8,079 nt of DNA. Origin: a bacterium TMED6 (lineage in GTDB: Bacteria > Fidelibacterota > Marinisomatia > SCGC-AAA003-L08 > D37C17). Both the position numbers and the translations under genes were made by a program. The stretch is taken from the NCBI GenBank assembly GCA_002167465.1, contig NHBL01000004.1, positions 29,939 through 38,017 on the forward strand, given 5' to 3'. Below, piece after piece: positions 6,675 to 8,079 of this stretch (the first letter of the stretch is position 1; each line of letters opens with the position of its first letter). Below the pieces are notes generated by a model that worked only from the letters and a program-made list of their open reading frames with translations, had not been told where the DNA came from and made no database searches.

Positions 6675-8023
6675 AACATTATATTGACGACTCATTAAAA
6701 TCTTTTTCAGATAGAATCTTTTTATCTTATAAAAATAAGAAAATTTCATTCGAAGAATTTTATCATAATGTTACATCTAAATCGAGAGCGTTATTAAGAT
6801 TAGATTTATCTAGTAATAATTTTGTAGGTATTTTTTTATCTAATCCAATAGATATTTTAGAAGTATACTTTGCCTGCATTCAAATTGATGTAATCCCTGT
6901 AATATTTCCATATGACATAAATAGTAAAGAATTACAAGTTATAATAAAAAACCATAAAATTGATTTTATAATAACTGAATGGTTGCAAAAAAATCAAATT
7001 AAAAATATTAAAGATTCATCATTTTTTTATATTCAAGAACTGTCTTCTTCTTTTGGAGGTTGTGGAGTAACCGAGTTTAATGATAGTATCAAAGATACCA
7101 ATTCAATCCAATCTATGCATTTAACATCAGGCTCAACTGGTACTCCAAAATTAGTAAAATTAACTTTTAATAATTTTATTAATAGTGTTTTGCAGTGGGA
7201 TAATGAAATAAATTTTCTAGATTCTGATCGATATGTACAATGTTTACCATTAAATCATATTGCAGGATTGTCGATTATTATAAGATCGCAGATTAAAGGT
7301 TTTGAAACTATTTTAATGAATAGATTCAATGCATCAAAAGTGAATTTTGAAATTGATAATGGTGCAACACTAATATCTTTAATTCCTAGTATGTTAAAAA
7401 GGCTTATTGATGACAGAGCAGGAAAATCTTTTCCAAATAGCTTGCGAGGTATAATTTTAGGTGGAGATGGATGTTCAACAAGATTGATGAAATATGCTTT
7501 AAAAAATAATTTACCCATTTACAAAACTTATGGTATGACAGAAACTTGTTCTGGTGTAACAGGCTTTTGGATACATCAATTTCCGAATATGTTAGATTCT
7601 GTTGGTAAAAGATTTATTAAAAATAAAATAAGTATTTTAGATTCAAGAGTATTAATAAGTGGACCTAGTGTGTCACCATATGAATTTAATAATGAGCAAA
7701 ATAATTTACAAACTTCTGATTTAGGGGAAATAAATAGTAATTTTTTATTTTTAAATGGTCGATGTGACGATATTGTAATAAGCGGAGGAGAAAATATTAG
7801 TCTTAGTAAAATAAAAAATATTTTATATAAGCACGATGAAATTTCCGAAGTTTATTTAGATACTAAACATGATGATAATTTTGGTACTTTAATAAGTGCT
7901 TTTATTGAGGTTTCTAATGATAATTTAGGAGTAAAAGAAATTAAAAAATATCTTTTAACATTTTTATCAAAAAATCAATGCCCTAAAATAATTCAGATTG
8001 TAGATAAAATTCATCATGATTAA
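6671..8023 (+). CDS. menE: o-Succinylbenzoate-CoA ligase, C-terminus lacks the usual catalytic-lysine motif
   Basis: Activates o-succinylbenzoate with ATP and CoA to OSB-CoA via an acyl-adenylate; cytoplasmic ANL-family enzyme. Among its 450 residues are the P-loop LTSGSTGTPK (151-160), PLNHIAGL (193-200), YGMTET (287-292), TSDLGEI (348-354) and the hinge GRCDDIVISGGENI (363-376). The C-terminal domain begins after the hinge and runs to PKIIQIVDKIHHD, then TAA. In relatives the matching strand (often PKxFxxVDxLP) is followed by a GK motif whose Lys orients the carboxylate for adenylation; that stretch is absent here. Neither alternative frame after the stop contains it (KFCSN then stop; an 18-residue hydrophobic run then stop), so a simple indel error does not explain it. 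Either the enzyme works without this lysine, another residue substitutes, or the gene is newly truncated. Operon position and motifs make the identity safe; full activity is not. Confidence 0.94.
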   Translation: MKHYIDDSLKSFSDRIFLSYKNKKISFEEFYHNVTSKSRALLRLDLSSNNFVGIFLSNPIDILEVYFACIQIDVIPVIFPYDINSKELQVIIKNHKIDFIITEWLQKNQIKNIKDSSFFYIQELSSSFGGCGVTEFNDSIKDTNSIQSMHLTSGSTGTPKLVKLTFNNFINSVLQWDNEINFLDSDRYVQCLPLNHIAGLSIIIRSQIKGFETILMNRFNASKVNFEIDNGATLISLIPSMLKRLIDDRAGKSFPNSLRGIILGGDGCSTRLMKYALKNNLPIYKTYGMTETCSGVTGFWIHQFPNMLDSVGKRFIKNKISILDSRVLISGPSVSPYEFNNEQNNLQTSDLGEINSNFLFLNGRCDDIVISGGENISLSKIKNILYKHDEISEVYLDTKHDDNFGTLISAFIEVSNDNLGVKEIKKYLLTFLSKNQCPKIIQIVDKIHHD

Positions 8024-8079
8024 ATTTTGTAGTAATTAGTAACAAATTGTTTCTTTATTATATAATTTTAAACCTTTAA
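8024..8079. other. Non-coding tail after the men operon
   Basis: These 56 very AT-rich bases run from the menE stop to the window end. There is a short palindrome, AACAAATTGTT, at 8041-8051 with T-rich sequence after it, but a 5 bp AT-heavy stem with one loop base is too weak to call a terminator. No start of a following gene can be recognised. Confidence 0.4.

Noticed and set aside
7255..7518. 87-codon open frame on the minus strand
   Set aside because: Antisense to the conserved core of menE.
8041..8051. Palindrome AACAAATTGTT as a terminator of the men operon
   Set aside because: A 5 bp AT-heavy stem with one loop base is not stable and is expected by chance in this composition.
8021..8079. 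Frameshift that would restore the MenE catalytic-lysine motif
   Set aside because: Both other frames after the stop were read to their ends and contain no GK motif.
1..8079. CRISPR array, tRNA or rRNA gene, insertion sequence, toxin-antitoxin or defence system
   Set aside because: No direct repeats with spacers, no clover-leaf or rRNA segments, no transposase motifs and no defence-like domains; nearly all bases are covered by recognised housekeeping genes.

Overview
The window comes from an AT-rich bacterium (well below 35% G+C by eye). It holds nine protein genes in two tightly packed, divergently transcribed blocks, and the only sizeable non-coding stretch is the 84 bp between them. The likely source is a member of the Bacteroidota or a close relative in the FCB group. 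Three things point that way: the Tgt has a D-V-C-P-P-G active-site variant and lacks the zinc cysteines, as I recall for Bacteroidota Tgts; there is a TerB plus J-domain protein with a Gly-rich N-terminal hydrophobic segment; and no convincing Shine-Dalgarno sequence precedes any start. This placement is an inference, not a database result.

Leftward block (minus strand, 3847 down to 1). In transcription order it encodes a small Cys-rich putative lipoprotein, Tgt (tRNA-guanine transglycosylase for queuosine), a NUDIX hydrolase of the NudB-like type, a TerB/DnaJ co-chaperone-like protein, and the catalytic domain of methylmalonyl-CoA mutase, which runs off the left edge. The junctions are a 3 nt gap, an 8 nt overlap, a 1 nt overlap and a 4 nt gap, so one transcript is likely. 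The genes are functionally mixed: tRNA modification, nucleotide sanitation or pterin metabolism, protein folding, and B12-dependent propionate/succinate metabolism.

Rightward block (plus strand, 3932 to 8023). This is a menaquinone (vitamin K2) operon, menB-menA-menC-menE, with a 5 nt gap and two ATGA overlaps. In pathway order, MenC makes o-succinylbenzoate (OSB), MenE activates it to OSB-CoA, MenB closes the ring to 1,4-dihydroxy-2-naphthoyl-CoA, and MenA prenylates the released naphthoate in the membrane. MenF, MenD, MenH, the naphthoyl-CoA thioesterase and the final methyltransferase (MenG/UbiE) are not in the window.

Most of the window is ordinary housekeeping content. The points worth a second look are a duplicated C-x12-C-x3-C-x3-C module in the unrecognised lipoprotein, a MenE that stops just before the usual catalytic lysine motif, a Tgt with all three zinc cysteines replaced, and a mutase gene whose only sensible start is TTG and whose N-terminus is short. 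I see no mobile element, CRISPR array, RNA gene or defence system.
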